43,944 nucleotides of DNA from Exiguobacterium sp. (GTDB lineage: Bacteria; Bacillota; Bacilli; Exiguobacteriales; Exiguobacteriaceae). The notes beneath the pieces were generated by a model. It did no database searches and was not told where the DNA came from. It saw only the letters and a list, made by a program, of their open reading frames with translations. Positions 25,198 to 33,498 of the stretch are shown here, in pieces. The stretch is from positions 1-43,944 of the forward strand of contig NZ_JAFIFD010000001.1 in NCBI RefSeq assembly GCF_020832205.1. Direction: 5' to 3'. A program made the position numbers and the translations under genes. Each line of letters starts with the position of its first letter. Within the stretch, counting starts at the first letter, position 1.

Positions 25198-26598
25198 TTA
25201 TCGTTTTTTTCCCCATACGGCGGTGCCGTCCTCGATCAGGCCTGTGAAGATGATCGTCGGTTGCCAAGTCTCCCAGTCCCAAGCCGCTCCGACTTGCGTC
25301 TCATACGTTTCTTGCCCGACTTGGATCTCGAGGACTGAGCCGGTCAATCGCCAAGATCCGTCCCCGTTTCCGAGCTTCCCGTCTCGTTTGAGCGTCAATT
25401 TACTCGAAGCTTGCTGTCCGTCATCGAATCGCGGGAACGTGATAACGTCCCAGTCCCCGACCAGATGGGCGTCGTCGACCTTAACGTCTCCTTCGCCTGC
25501 ATAGCGCTCGGGCGAGACGACCGGCCAACCGTCTTTCGTCCAATACACTTTCCGGACGTGCAGCTGTGACCAATAGATGTCTTCACTCGGCCGCGCCTGA
25601 TGTAGCACGAACGTATCAGTCCCGTCTTGTAAGAATGCCGAGTGTCCGGTCCCGACATATCCGTCATCTCCTTCGAACTGGTACGAGCCCACGATTTTCA
25701 CACCCGTATCAAATGACTCATCCGATTCGTCGCGTAAGTCACGGCCACGCGAGTCGACGAACGGTCCAGTGATCGACTTCGAGCGACCGATTCGGACGTT
25801 GTACGTATCTTCTAACCAACCGTACGACACCATCAAGTAGTAATAGCCGGTCTCGTCGTTATATAAGATTTCCGGTCCTTCGATGCCCATCGACACGTCT
25901 TTCCGCTTGGCGAGCAGCGTTCCTTCTGACGATTCGTCCACTCGCTTCCCGGTGTCCGCGTCAATCTCCGTCAAAAAGATTCCACCAAAGTATGACCCAT
26001 ATGTCATCCACCATTTCCCTTCTGCATCCTGTGTCACGTGAGGGTCAATCGCGTTGGCGACACCTCCGTCCCCGTCTTTAGACGCCACGACGGCACCCTC
26101 GTCTTCCCAAGGTCCTTCGATTGTTGACGCGGTCGCTAGCCCGATGTACGATGTTCGGCTCCCGACCCCTGATACGGAATAGTACAAGTGGAAACGGTCT
26201 CCAATTTTTGTGATCGCCGGAGCCCAGAACGTATTCCCACCGGCCCAAGCGAACGCCTCTTCAGACACTTGATCGAACACACGGCCAACGAACTCCCAAT
26301 GAACGAGGTCGGTCGATTGTCGGATTTGAATGCCGGGCGTCGGGGGGCTACCCACCATGTAATCCGTCGAGAAGACGTAGTACGTGTCACCATCTTTAAA
26401 GATTGCCCCGTCATGCGTGAAGTTCGTCGTCCACTCGCTTTCTTTGTTGAGCACATCCGGCGTCACATCTTCCACCTTTTGATCAAACGGCGCTTTCGGG
26501 AGCGCCAACTCATCGATTGACGCACTCGTCGTCTGCCAGAAAAAGATTCCTCCGATTGCTACGGCGAGTAGTGTTAGCCATACCATCATTTTTCTCAT
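25198..26598 (-). CDS. Exported, membrane-anchored GH43 endo-arabinanase
   Basis: Extracellular arabinan endo-1,5-alpha-L-arabinosidase. Residues about 4-24 (MMVWLTLLAVAIGGIFFWQTT) are a signal or anchor segment without a lipobox. The propeller acids are in FTHDGAIFKDG, NAIDPHVTQD and MGIEGPEIL. A C-terminal domain of about 110 residues (HLVGDWDVITF...AAWDWETWQPTIIFTGL) matches the one in the next gene and in B. subtilis YxiA/Abn2. It has 466 residues. AAAGGAG precedes the ATG. It follows the importer genes after a terminator-like hairpin, so its expression may be lower than theirs. Confidence 0.87.
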   Translation of the reverse strand: MRKMMVWLTLLAVAIGGIFFWQTTSASIDELALPKAPFDQKVEDVTPDVLNKESEWTTNFTHDGAIFKDGDTYYVFSTDYMVGSPPTPGIQIRQSTDLVHWEFVGRVFDQVSEEAFAWAGGNTFWAPAITKIGDRFHLYYSVSGVGSRTSYIGLATASTIEGPWEDEGAVVASKDGDGGVANAIDPHVTQDAEGKWWMTYGSYFGGIFLTEIDADTGKRVDESSEGTLLAKRKDVSMGIEGPEILYNDETGYYYLMVSYGWLEDTYNVRIGRSKSITGPFVDSRGRDLRDESDESFDTGVKIVGSYQFEGDDGYVGTGHSAFLQDGTDTFVLHQARPSEDIYWSQLHVRKVYWTKDGWPVVSPERYAGEGDVKVDDAHLVGDWDVITFPRFDDGQQASSKLTLKRDGKLGNGDGSWRLTGSVLEIQVGQETYETQVGAAWDWETWQPTIIFTGLIEDGTAVWGKKR

Positions 26599-26619
26599 GC
26601 CAAATCTCCTTTCTCCGTC

Positions 26620-26654
26620 AAAAAGGCACCCGCCTTAAAAAGACGGGTGCCTTT
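26620..26654 (-). terminator. Intrinsic terminator between importer genes and GH43
   Basis: AAAGGCACCCG (26622-26632) pairs perfectly with CGGGTGCCTTT (26644-26654), followed on the minus strand by five T. The downstream GH43 pair needs read-through, or a promoter I do not see. Confidence 0.85.
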
Positions 26655-26667
26655 GTCCTGTCACACC

Positions 26668-27552
26668 TCAGCCCTTCACACCAGAAATCGCAATCGACTC
26701 GATGATCTGTTTTTGGAAGATCATGAAGACAATCAACATCGGGAGTAACGCCACGACGGACGCGGCCATGATTAACGGATAATCACTTTGAATTGCATAA
26801 GATGCGTTAAAGTTCGCGATGACAAGTTGAAGCGTCTGTTTCTCCGGCGAGTTCAAATACAGAATCGGCCCGAGATAGTCGTTCCAGATTGCCATAAACC
26901 AAAGAATCAACTGCGCAGCCACGGCCGGCTTGATCAATGGGAAGATAATCTTGTAGAAGATTTGGAAGTACGAGCAGCCATCAATCTTCGCTGCTTCGAT
27001 AATCGAGTTCGGGATGCTGTTCAAAAACTGACGCAAGAAGAAAATCATGAAAATATTTCCGAACAGTCCAGGCACAATCAACGGCAACAGCGTGTCCACC
27101 CAGCCGATGCTCGAAAACATCATGAACTGAGGAATCATGAGTACCGGATACGGGATCATGACGGAAGCGAACAAAAGCAGGAAGATTTTATTCTTGCCTC
27201 TGAAGTTCAACTTCGCAAACGCGAACGCCGCCAAGCTCGACGTGAACGTCCCGACGATTGTGACCGATAAGGCGACAATCAAACTGTTTGATATCCCGGA
27301 CAGTAGCGGACCCATACTCCAAATTTCCGTATATTTGCTAAACGAAATATCGGTTGGGATCCACACCGGCGGGAGCGCAAATACATCCTCTTTTGATTTT
27401 AGCGACGTCGACACCATCCAGAGTAGCGGCGCAATCATGACGACAGCTCCGATGGACAGGAAGATAAAGATGAAGAAATCTGTAATTCGATCCTTCTTCT
27501 TAACCGACATCGTTTCCACGTTCTCTTTTTTCCGCGAGAGAGCTAATTGCAT
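26668..27552 (-). CDS. araQ: ABC sugar permease, AraQ/MalG type
   Basis: Inner-membrane subunit of a carbohydrate uptake transporter. Six hydrophobic helices; the EAA loop reads SIIEAAKIDGCSYFQIFYKIIFPLIKPA (about residues 185-212) and docks the ATPase. The C-terminus ending in the GVKG motif is typical of MalG-type proteins. It has 294 residues. The ATG at 27552 has AAAGGAG seven bases upstream; the ATG at 27558 abuts that site. The name is by position in an arabinose regulon and family, by analogy with B. subtilis AraNPQ, which imports arabino-oligosaccharides. Confidence 0.85.
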   Translation of the reverse strand: MQLALSRKKENVETMSVKKKDRITDFFIFIFLSIGAVVMIAPLLWMVSTSLKSKEDVFALPPVWIPTDISFSKYTEIWSMGPLLSGISNSLIVALSVTIVGTFTSSLAAFAFAKLNFRGKNKIFLLLFASVMIPYPVLMIPQFMMFSSIGWVDTLLPLIVPGLFGNIFMIFFLRQFLNSIPNSIIEAAKIDGCSYFQIFYKIIFPLIKPAVAAQLILWFMAIWNDYLGPILYLNSPEKQTLQLVIANFNASYAIQSDYPLIMAASVVALLPMLIVFMIFQKQIIESIAISGVKG

Positions 27553-27582
27553 GGTCATTCTCCTTTCATATACACGAGTCGC

Positions 27583-28479
27583 TCAATCAAGATCGAACGA
27601 TGATTTTTCATTCATCCGGAATTGGAGCAACGTGACGATGAAAATGAAGAGCCCGAGGACGAGCGCCATCGCCGAAGCGTAACCGAGTTGGAAATTCCCG
27701 AACGATTTTTGCCAAATATAGAAGACCGCAGAGGCAGACGAGTATTCCGGTCCTCCGGTCGGTGTCATGACGTTAATTTCCGTGAAAATCTGTGCCCCAC
27801 CGATGATGTTCGTTACAATAATGAAGAATGTGACTGGTTTGACCATCGGGAGCGTGATGTGCCAAAAGCTTTGCCACGCGTTCGCCCCGTCCAATTTTGC
27901 TGCTTCATAAAATGATTTTGGCACACTTTGTAACGCCGCAAGATAGAGGAGCATCGTGTAGCCGAGCCCTTTCCAAATCGCCATGAGAATGAGCGCCGGT
28001 TTGACGGTATCGGTGTTTTGAAGCCAGTTCGGCCCATCGATCCCGATCAATGCCAAGAATTGGTTCACCAACCCATAGTCCCCGTTGTACGCCCATTGCC
28101 ACAAGATCGACACGGCAGCAATCGACGAGATTACGGGAATGTAGTAAATCACGCGGAATGTGTCCGTCCCAAAAATCTTTCGATTCAACGCGAGGGCGAG
28201 CAGGAGCGCGAGAACGATGCCAATCGGAATCCCAATCATCATAAAGAGCGTGTTGTACATCGATTTATAAAAATATTCATCTTGGAACAAGTTAACGAAG
28301 TTCTCAAACCCGATAAATTTCATTTGACCGAGGCCGTTCCAATTCGTGAAGGCGCCGTAAACAGAGTACATCAACGGTACGAACGCGAAGAGGAAGAATC
28401 CAATGACCGGTGCCGCAACGAACAAGTAAGCGTAACGCTGTTCAGTTCGATATAACTTGGAAATCGATTTTGTCTTCAT
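27583..28479 (-). CDS. araP: ABC sugar permease, AraP/MalF type
   Basis: Partner membrane subunit of the oligosaccharide importer. An N-terminal helix (YAYLFVAAPVIGFFLFAFVPLMYSVYGAF) is followed by five more helices; the EAA loop is SFYEAAKLDGANAWQSFWHITLPMVKPV (about residues 190-217). It has 298 residues. It comes after the binding protein and before the AraQ-type subunit, the standard order of CUT1 systems. Specificity for arabino-oligosaccharides is inferred from the operon. Confidence 0.87.
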   Translation of the reverse strand: MKTKSISKLYRTEQRYAYLFVAAPVIGFFLFAFVPLMYSVYGAFTNWNGLGQMKFIGFENFVNLFQDEYFYKSMYNTLFMMIGIPIGIVLALLLALALNRKIFGTDTFRVIYYIPVISSIAAVSILWQWAYNGDYGLVNQFLALIGIDGPNWLQNTDTVKPALILMAIWKGLGYTMLLYLAALQSVPKSFYEAAKLDGANAWQSFWHITLPMVKPVTFFIIVTNIIGGAQIFTEINVMTPTGGPEYSSASAVFYIWQKSFGNFQLGYASAMALVLGLFIFIVTLLQFRMNEKSSFDLD

Positions 28480-28500
28480 TGTCCTTCCATCCTTTCAACG

Positions 28501-28547
28501 TCAGAGACGCGGGTGGCGAACATCGCCACCCCCGTTTCGACTCTCTG
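28501..28547 (-). terminator. Nested hairpin between binding protein and permeases
   Basis: GGGTGGCG (28511-28518) pairs with CGCCACCC (28524-28531), inside an outer TCAGAGA/TCTCTGA pair. There is no T run. Such hairpins often keep binding-protein mRNA more abundant than permease mRNA. Confidence 0.5.
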
Positions 28548-28548
28548 A

Positions 28549-29898
28549 TCAGTTCGCCTGTTCCTCTTGTGCGATTGCCGCATCGAGCAATTTCTGCATC
28601 TTCGGCTGCGCCGTCTTCACATAGTCTTCGACCGATGTCTTGCCGTCGAGGACAGGCTGGATGTTTTTGAAGAACTCGTCATACCATTCTGCCGTGTATG
28701 TTTTCTCAGCCGGGAAACCACGGCCATAGTCGTTGATCAAATCAAGGAATTCTTGTTTGTTTTCTGGTTTGATTGACGTGTCAGCCGCCCAGTTGTCGGC
28801 GATTTCCATACTGTTTGGCAATTGGACTTGTGCGTCTACGAGCGCTTGTTGACCTTCTTGGTCAGCAGACAAGTACATGGCTAACTCTGCTGCTTCCTCT
28901 TTATGTTTCGTCGTCGAACCGACTCCAATCCCGAGCGAGCCAACCCATCCTGACGCTTTACCTGTCGAACCGGCTGGCCATGGGAGTAAGTCGTACTCGA
29001 ATTTCAATTGTTCTTTAAATGCCGCCATATCCCAAGGACCGACCGGGAAGAAAGCGAGCTGCCCTTTCAACCAACGTTGGTACGTGTCGAGCGTCTGCGT
29101 TTCCCCGATCGACGGTGTAATACCATGTTTCAACTGTTGATCGACAAAGAACTGTAACGCTTCGATGAACTTCGGATCATCGATTGTCACTTTTGTTCCG
29201 TCTTCGTTAATCCAGTCCGCCCCGTTACTCCAAACGAACGGCTGAAGGGCCCAGTTCACGTTGAAACCAGTACCGTACTGATCCATCTTCCCGTCACCGT
29301 TCGTATCTTTCGTCAACTGTTTAGCGACGTCCACGAATTCATCCCATGTATATGGTTTGTCTTTATCTGGAAGCGGGATGCCCGCGTCTTCAAACATCGT
29401 CTTGTTATAACCGAGAGCGAACGGACCTAGGTCTTTCGGCAGTCCGTAAATCGCTCCTTCTCCGAGCGTCTCACCATCGAAACGATACTTATCGACACCC
29501 TTCTCCCAAATGTCGTCCAACTTGACGTCTTCCGAATTTTCGACCGCCTCTGTGATATCGAGTAACACACCCGAGTTTACGTATGCTTTTACTTGGGCAG
29601 GATTATAGAAGAAGACGTCTGGGATTTTCCGACCTGCGATGGCCGATTTGAGTTTTGTATCGTACTGATCTGGCGCCGTTTGGACCATCGTTACCTTCAC
29701 ATCTTTGTTCGCTTCTTCAAAACGTTTTACCGTTGCTTGATAGGCTTTTAACTCTTCTGGATTTCCACGGAACATAAATGTCAGTTCAACTTTCCCGTCA
29801 GCGCCTGCCTCATCTCCCGAACAACCGGCGAGCGCCAAAGAAGTTGTCATGAGTGCTGACATCGTTAACGCAAACATTTTTTTCGATTTACGATTCAT
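28549..29898 (-). CDS. araN: Sugar-binding lipoprotein of the arabino-oligosaccharide ABC importer
   Basis: Extracellular solute-binding protein, family 1. The signal peptide ends in the lipobox LALAGC (Cys26). The mature part shows [33 protein letters not shown], then [28 protein letters not shown] and [28 protein letters not shown], all usual for CUT1 receptors. It has 449 residues. GGAGGA precedes the ATG at 29898; the longer frame upstream runs through the operator. It is the first gene of the importer operon. The name is by analogy with B. subtilis AraN. Confidence 0.87.
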   Translation of the reverse strand: MNRKSKKMFALTMSALMTTSLALAGCSGDEAGADGKVELTFMFRGNPEELKAYQATVKRFEEANKDVKVTMVQTAPDQYDTKLKSAIAGRKIPDVFFYNPAQVKAYVNSGVLLDITEAVENSEDVKLDDIWEKGVDKYRFDGETLGEGAIYGLPKDLGPFALGYNKTMFEDAGIPLPDKDKPYTWDEFVDVAKQLTKDTNGDGKMDQYGTGFNVNWALQPFVWSNGADWINEDGTKVTIDDPKFIEALQFFVDQQLKHGITPSIGETQTLDTYQRWLKGQLAFFPVGPWDMAAFKEQLKFEYDLLPWPAGSTGKASGWVGSLGIGVGSTTKHKEEAAELAMYLSADQEGQQALVDAQVQLPNSMEIADNWAADTSIKPENKQEFLDLINDYGRGFPAEKTYTAEWYDEFFKNIQPVLDGKTSVEDYVKTAQPKMQKLLDAAIAQEEQAN

Positions 29899-29945
29899 TG
29901 TGAATTCCTCCGTCAATTTATATTCATGCTTAATGCACGATGAAG

Positions 29946-29957
29946 ATGTACGTACAT
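29946..29957. promoter_or_regulatory. AraR-like operator upstream of the importer operon
   Basis: ATGTACGTACAT is a perfect 12-bp palindrome with the TGTACGTACA core of AraR sites. It lies about 50 bp downstream of the predicted -10 and 48 bp before the start codon. Confidence 0.72.
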
Positions 29958-30003
29958 GTTGAGTTAAATAAAAAAGCATCCTGCATAATGAAGCCCACAC
30001 AAC

Positions 30004-30031
30004 ACTATACATTTCCTAGCCATTAAACCAA
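30004..30031 (-). promoter_or_regulatory. Predicted promoter of the importer operon
   Basis: On the minus strand, TTGGTT (30026-30031) and TATAGT (30004-30009) are 16 bp apart. Confidence 0.5.
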
Positions 30032-30042
30032 TACGATAAGTA

Positions 30043-30058
30043 ATGAAAGCGTTTTCTG
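30043..30058. promoter_or_regulatory. cre-like site in the araN/araR intergenic region
   Basis: ATGAAAGCGTTTTCTG contains the strong cre core TGAAAGCGTTTTC, with two mismatches at the 3' edge. It lies just upstream of the predicted importer -35. Confidence 0.6.
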
Positions 30059-30120
30059 TACAATTCGAGTCTATTACACACGTTCGGACATGTCAATTTG
30101 ATTTTTATGTATTTTTTACA

Positions 30121-30136
30121 TTTCGTCCGTACATAT
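30121..30136. promoter_or_regulatory. Possible AraR half-palindromic site in the araN/araR region
   Basis: TTTCGTCCGTACATAT shares CCGTACA with the proximal araB box. It is the weakest of the set. Confidence 0.4.
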
Positions 30137-30215
30137 TCATAGAAAATTCAGATGCTTTTTTTGCTTATTCATAGTAAACGGCACATTTGTTTGTTAATAT
30201 GGAGATAAGATCATA

Positions 30216-30247
30216 TCTTGTACGTATGAGTTGTTCGACGTACACGA
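30216..30247. promoter_or_regulatory. AraR-like boxes in the araR leader
   Basis: TCTTGTACGTATGAG (30216-30230) and GTTCGACGTACACGA (30233-30247) lie side by side just before the araR ribosome binding site. They suggest autoregulation. Confidence 0.55.
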
Positions 30248-30266
30248 GAGAAAGCAGGGACGCCAA

Positions 30267-31391
30267 ATGGCACAACGCACAAAGTACAATATGGTCAAAG
30301 ATCATATTCTTGAATGGATAAAAGATGGAACGGTAAGACCAGGTGAAAAAATTCCGTCTGAAAATGAATTGGTCCAATCATTTGGAGTGAGCCGTCATAC
30401 GATTCGGCAAGCTGTTGGAGAATTAGTGAATGAAGGCTATCTGTACCGCGAACAAGGATCGGGCACATACTGTTCCCCTGTCCTTCCGACCTCTACTTCC
30501 CAAACGATGGAACGTTCTGGAAACGGTAAAAATATCGGGGTCATCACGACTTACATGTCTGACTATATCTTCCCGTCTATCATCCGGGGGATTGAATCCC
30601 ACTTGGCTTCGAAAGGATATACGTTGACACTGTCTTGTACGGATAACAACGTCGAGAAAGAGCGACAATGCCTCGAGATGATGTTAGATCGTCAAATTGA
30701 TGGATTGATTGTCGAGCCGACGAAGAGCAGCAGCTACAATCCGAATATCAAATATTATTTAGAACTCGAACAACAACATACTCCTTATTTGATGATTAAC
30801 CAATACTATTCGCAGTTGACGCCTCCTTATTTGATCATGGATGACGAGAAGGGTGGATTCTTAGCGGCAGAACATCTCATCAAACTTGGCCATGAGCGCA
30901 TCATGGGACTCTTTAAAACAGATGACCTTCAAGGGGTCCATCGGATGCGCGGCTTCATACGCGCGTTCCGGGAATACAATCTTCCTTTAGAACCAGAATT
31001 AATTATAACGTATACGACAGAAGAACTTGTGCCCTCTTTTTATGACGTGATTCATCGCGTGTTCAAGAACGCGGACGAACGGCCGAGCGCAATCGTCTGT
31101 TACAACGACCAACTTGCCCTCAATGTGTTAGACCAGTTGAGAAGTCTGCGTCTCTCTGTCCCCCAAGACGTCTCACTCGTCGGATACGACGATTCGGTGC
31201 TCGCCGTCGCGACAGAAGTAAAACTGACTTCCATCATCCACCCGAAGCAAGAACTGGGCCGTGCCGCGGCCGAATGGATCATCGCAGCTGTTGAGAAAAA
31301 GGACACGCCACCGTCACACACGTATGAACCAGAATTGATCGTCCGCAACTCGACCGCACCTTATAACCGTCTCGAATCTAAATTAGGCTGA
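30267..31391 (+). CDS. araR: AraR, arabinose-responsive repressor (GntR HTH fused to LacI-type sensor)
   Basis: Repressor of the arabinose regulon, released by L-arabinose. Residues 1-72 are a GntR winged helix (YNMVKDHILEWIKDGTVRPGEKIPSENELVQSFGVSRHTIRQAVGELVNEGYLYREQGSGTY). Residues about 90-374 are a periplasmic-binding-protein-like LacI/GalR sensor (NIGVITTYMSDYIFPSIIRGIE, DERPSAIVCYNDQLALNVLDQL, VPQDVSLVGYDDS). This chimera defines AraR. It has 374 residues. The ATG at 30267 follows AGGGA; the longer frame overlaps the operators. It is divergent from the importer operon it should control. Confidence 0.95.
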   Translation: MAQRTKYNMVKDHILEWIKDGTVRPGEKIPSENELVQSFGVSRHTIRQAVGELVNEGYLYREQGSGTYCSPVLPTSTSQTMERSGNGKNIGVITTYMSDYIFPSIIRGIESHLASKGYTLTLSCTDNNVEKERQCLEMMLDRQIDGLIVEPTKSSSYNPNIKYYLELEQQHTPYLMINQYYSQLTPPYLIMDDEKGGFLAAEHLIKLGHERIMGLFKTDDLQGVHRMRGFIRAFREYNLPLEPELIITYTTEELVPSFYDVIHRVFKNADERPSAIVCYNDQLALNVLDQLRSLRLSVPQDVSLVGYDDSVLAVATEVKLTSIIHPKQELGRAAAEWIIAAVEKKDTPPSHTYEPELIVRNSTAPYNRLESKLG

Positions 31392-31418
31392 TTCATCCCT
31401 AACTTCTTGGAGGTCCTC

Positions 31419-32039
31419 ATGAATTTAAAACATGAACATAACAAACTATTCCAAGCGCTCGAATTTGTCACTAGCCTGGTTCAACTGAACGTGGTCTTCT
31501 TACTGACCATTTTGCCTCTCATCACGCTGTTCCCTGGCTTGTACGCCTTGAGTGCCGTCACACGGCAATGGTCGATCAATCAAGATTATAGCGTATTCCA
31601 CGCTTACTTCCGCTTTTTTAATGAAGGAGTACGCCGTCATTATAAACTCGGTGTAGCTTGGACCTTGTTTTTATCCGTCTTGTTGATCGACTTTTTACTC
31701 ATTCGTCAAATCGATACCGGCCAGACGATTCTCTTCACAAGCCTATTCGTGATCGGGTTTATCTTCCTTGCCCTTTCGTTATTTCTGTTTCCGGTTTTGA
31801 CGCATTATGAGATGAAGACGATGGACGCCTTGAAGTTGGCGCTATTCAGCATCATGCGATATGGCTATATCGTCGTGCTCGCGCTCTTATTGTTCACAGC
31901 ACTCGGCATGCTCGCGTACCGGTCACCACTCTATCTGTTGTTCGGCTTTTCATTCATCGTTTTTTTAACGACGAAATTGTATCTTCACCAGATAGACCGC
32001 ACCATCACGAGCCAACATGCCGACGTCGAATCGTCATGA
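31419..32039 (+). CDS. YesL-like DUF624 membrane protein
   Basis: Integral membrane protein of 206 residues with about five hydrophobic helices (VVFLLTILPLITLFPGLYAL, LGVAWTLFLSVLLIDFLLI, ILFTSLFVIGFIFLALSLFLF and two more). LPLITLFPGLYAL plus an early aromatic/TRQW motif place it in DUF624 (YesL). These proteins commonly sit beside carbohydrate ABC importers in Bacillota, but their function is not established. The ATG at 31419 follows GGAGG. It lies 27 bp after araR on the same strand, probably cotranscribed and thus tied to the arabinan importer. Confidence 0.82.
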   Translation: MNLKHEHNKLFQALEFVTSLVQLNVVFLLTILPLITLFPGLYALSAVTRQWSINQDYSVFHAYFRFFNEGVRRHYKLGVAWTLFLSVLLIDFLLIRQIDTGQTILFTSLFVIGFIFLALSLFLFPVLTHYEMKTMDALKLALFSIMRYGYIVVLALLLFTALGMLAYRSPLYLLFGFSFIVFLTTKLYLHQIDRTITSQHADVESS

Positions 32040-32043
32040 AACA

Positions 32044-32098
32044 AACCCTTCCCCCATCTGCGTTTTCGGTCGCGCAGACGAGGTCAGGGTTATTTTTT
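32044..32098 (+). terminator. Intrinsic terminator after the araR-DUF624 pair
   Basis: AACCCT (32044-32049) pairs with AGGGTT (32086-32091) around an inner TCTGCG/CGCAGA stem, followed by T6. It overlaps the end of the convergent paiB. Confidence 0.75.
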
Positions 32099-32686
32099 AT
32101 GTCCTCGCATCACGTCCGCCATCGGACACCCTGCTTGCTCGAGCTCAGAGACAATTCGCGTATAATCCGTTTCGTTTCGATTTTGACTCAACTTGAACGC
32201 CGCCTGCATCTCTGAGACGTCGATGCGGAATCCTACGACACCGTATTTTTGTCGTTGGACCGGCTCGGATAGTTCTTCCCAGACGACGGCGTCATTACGG
32301 TCTCCTTCATGATCCCGCAGCAGTCCCGCTAGGTCTTCCTCGAGTTGTTCCGCGTTCAGGATAGTCGCCTGTCCATATGCATGGACGGCCTGATAGTTCC
32401 ACGTTGACACGTCTTCATGCCCGTACCACGACGCCGACACATAAGCATCCGGTCCTTGGACGATGACGAGCACCGTCTGGTCTTCAATCGTCTGCCACTG
32501 TGGATTGTTCTTGGCGACGTGCGTCGTGAACCAAGTCTTTCCCGCCTCATGGTGAAACCGGAGCGGCACGTGCGTCGCGATCGGCTTTCGTCCGTCATAC
32601 GTGACGACGGTGCCGAACGGATGAGCCTTCAAAAAGGCGTAGACTTCTTCAGGTTGATTGACGGCGTATAGTTTCGGGACGTACAT
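32090..32686 (-). CDS. paiB: PaiB-like FMN-binding regulator
   Basis: Member of the FMN-binding split-barrel PaiB family. It opens MYVPKLYAVNQPEEVYAFLKAHPFGTVVT, followed by ATHVPL, THVAKNNPQW and VSASWYGHEDVSTWNYQAVHAYG, the characteristic flavin-pocket regions, and ends GVVGFRIDVSEMQAAFKLSQNR. It has 198 residues. In B. subtilis PaiB is encoded with PaiA and was described as a negative regulator of degradative enzymes and sporulation. GGGAGGA precedes the ATG at 32686. Here it is separated from paiA by a HAD gene on the opposite strand. Confidence 0.92.
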   Translation of the reverse strand: MYVPKLYAVNQPEEVYAFLKAHPFGTVVTYDGRKPIATHVPLRFHHEAGKTWFTTHVAKNNPQWQTIEDQTVLVIVQGPDAYVSASWYGHEDVSTWNYQAVHAYGQATILNAEQLEEDLAGLLRDHEGDRNDAVVWEELSEPVQRQKYGVVGFRIDVSEMQAAFKLSQNRNETDYTRIVSELEQAGCPMADVMRGHKK

Positions 32687-32811
32687 CGAATTCCTCCCAT
32701 CTATGACTTTGGTGACTGCCTTTAGCTTATCGGATATCGCGTTCATTCGTCTAATCCTCATCAAGTCGGGTAAAGACTAGAGGATGCTATACCACATAGG
32801 AGGGATTTCTC

Positions 32812-33498
32812 ATGAAACCGACGATTCAAGCGTTCGTGTTCGACGTGTACGGGACGCTATTCGACGTCCATTCCGTCAAGACGGCATGTGACGAACAGTT
32901 TCCGGGGAAAGGCGAACAAATCAGCCAAACGTGGCGGACGAAACAACTCGACTATTTCTTCACGCGGTACATGATGGGCCGTTATGAGGACTTTTCTGTC
33001 GTCACCCGTGACGCCTTGCGTTACGCATTGGCCGCGGCCGACGTGACATGGACCATCGATATCGAAGACGCACTGATTGCCACGTATGCCGAGTTGACCC
33101 CTTATGACGAAGTCGAGGAAGTGTTGAAACAGCTCCACCATAAGCGAACCGTCGTCTTATCGAACGGGACGGATGCGATGCTCGAAGCGTTGATCGAGAA
33201 TGCCGGATTCACGGAACTGTTCGATGAACTCGTCAGCATCGACGGCGTCAAACAGGCCAAACCGTCACCGGCCGCCTACTTGCACTGGTTCAAGAACAGC
33301 GGGTTGAAGCGAGACGAGGTGCTGTTCCTCTCTTCGAACGGTTGGGACATCGCTGGCGCGAAAAGCTTCGGCTTCCACACCGCCTGGATCAATCGCGAGG
33401 GCAAGCCGATCGACATGCCCGACTTGGCACCGGACGCCGTCTATGACGACTTGTCCGGCTTACTCGAATGGGTCACGGACGAAGCGGCTTGGCCATAA
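32812..33498 (+). CDS. HAD-superfamily hydrolase, haloacid dehalogenase type II-like
   Basis: Hydrolase with the L-2-haloacid dehalogenase signature. Motif I is FVFDVYGTLFDVHS with the nucleophile Asp near residue 10, motif II is VVLSNGTDAML, the Lys is in DGVKQAKPSPAAY, and motif III reads LFLSSNGWDIAGAKSFGFHTAWINR, which is diagnostic of the type II group. It has 228 residues. AGGAGGG precedes the ATG. Its 3' end overlaps paiA by 26 bp in convergent orientation. The real substrate may be a haloacid or another small compound; a phosphatase role cannot be excluded. Confidence 0.9.
   Translation: MKPTIQAFVFDVYGTLFDVHSVKTACDEQFPGKGEQISQTWRTKQLDYFFTRYMMGRYEDFSVVTRDALRYALAAADVTWTIDIEDALIATYAELTPYDEVEEVLKQLHHKRTVVLSNGTDAMLEALIENAGFTELFDELVSIDGVKQAKPSPAAYLHWFKNSGLKRDEVLFLSSNGWDIAGAKSFGFHTAWINREGKPIDMPDLAPDAVYDDLSGLLEWVTDEAAWP

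Noticed and set aside
32812-33498. AraL-like sugar phosphatase belonging to the arabinose genes
   Set aside because: It is a HAD protein, but motif III (SSNGWD) is that of type II haloacid dehalogenases, and it lies outside the ara operon beyond a terminator.
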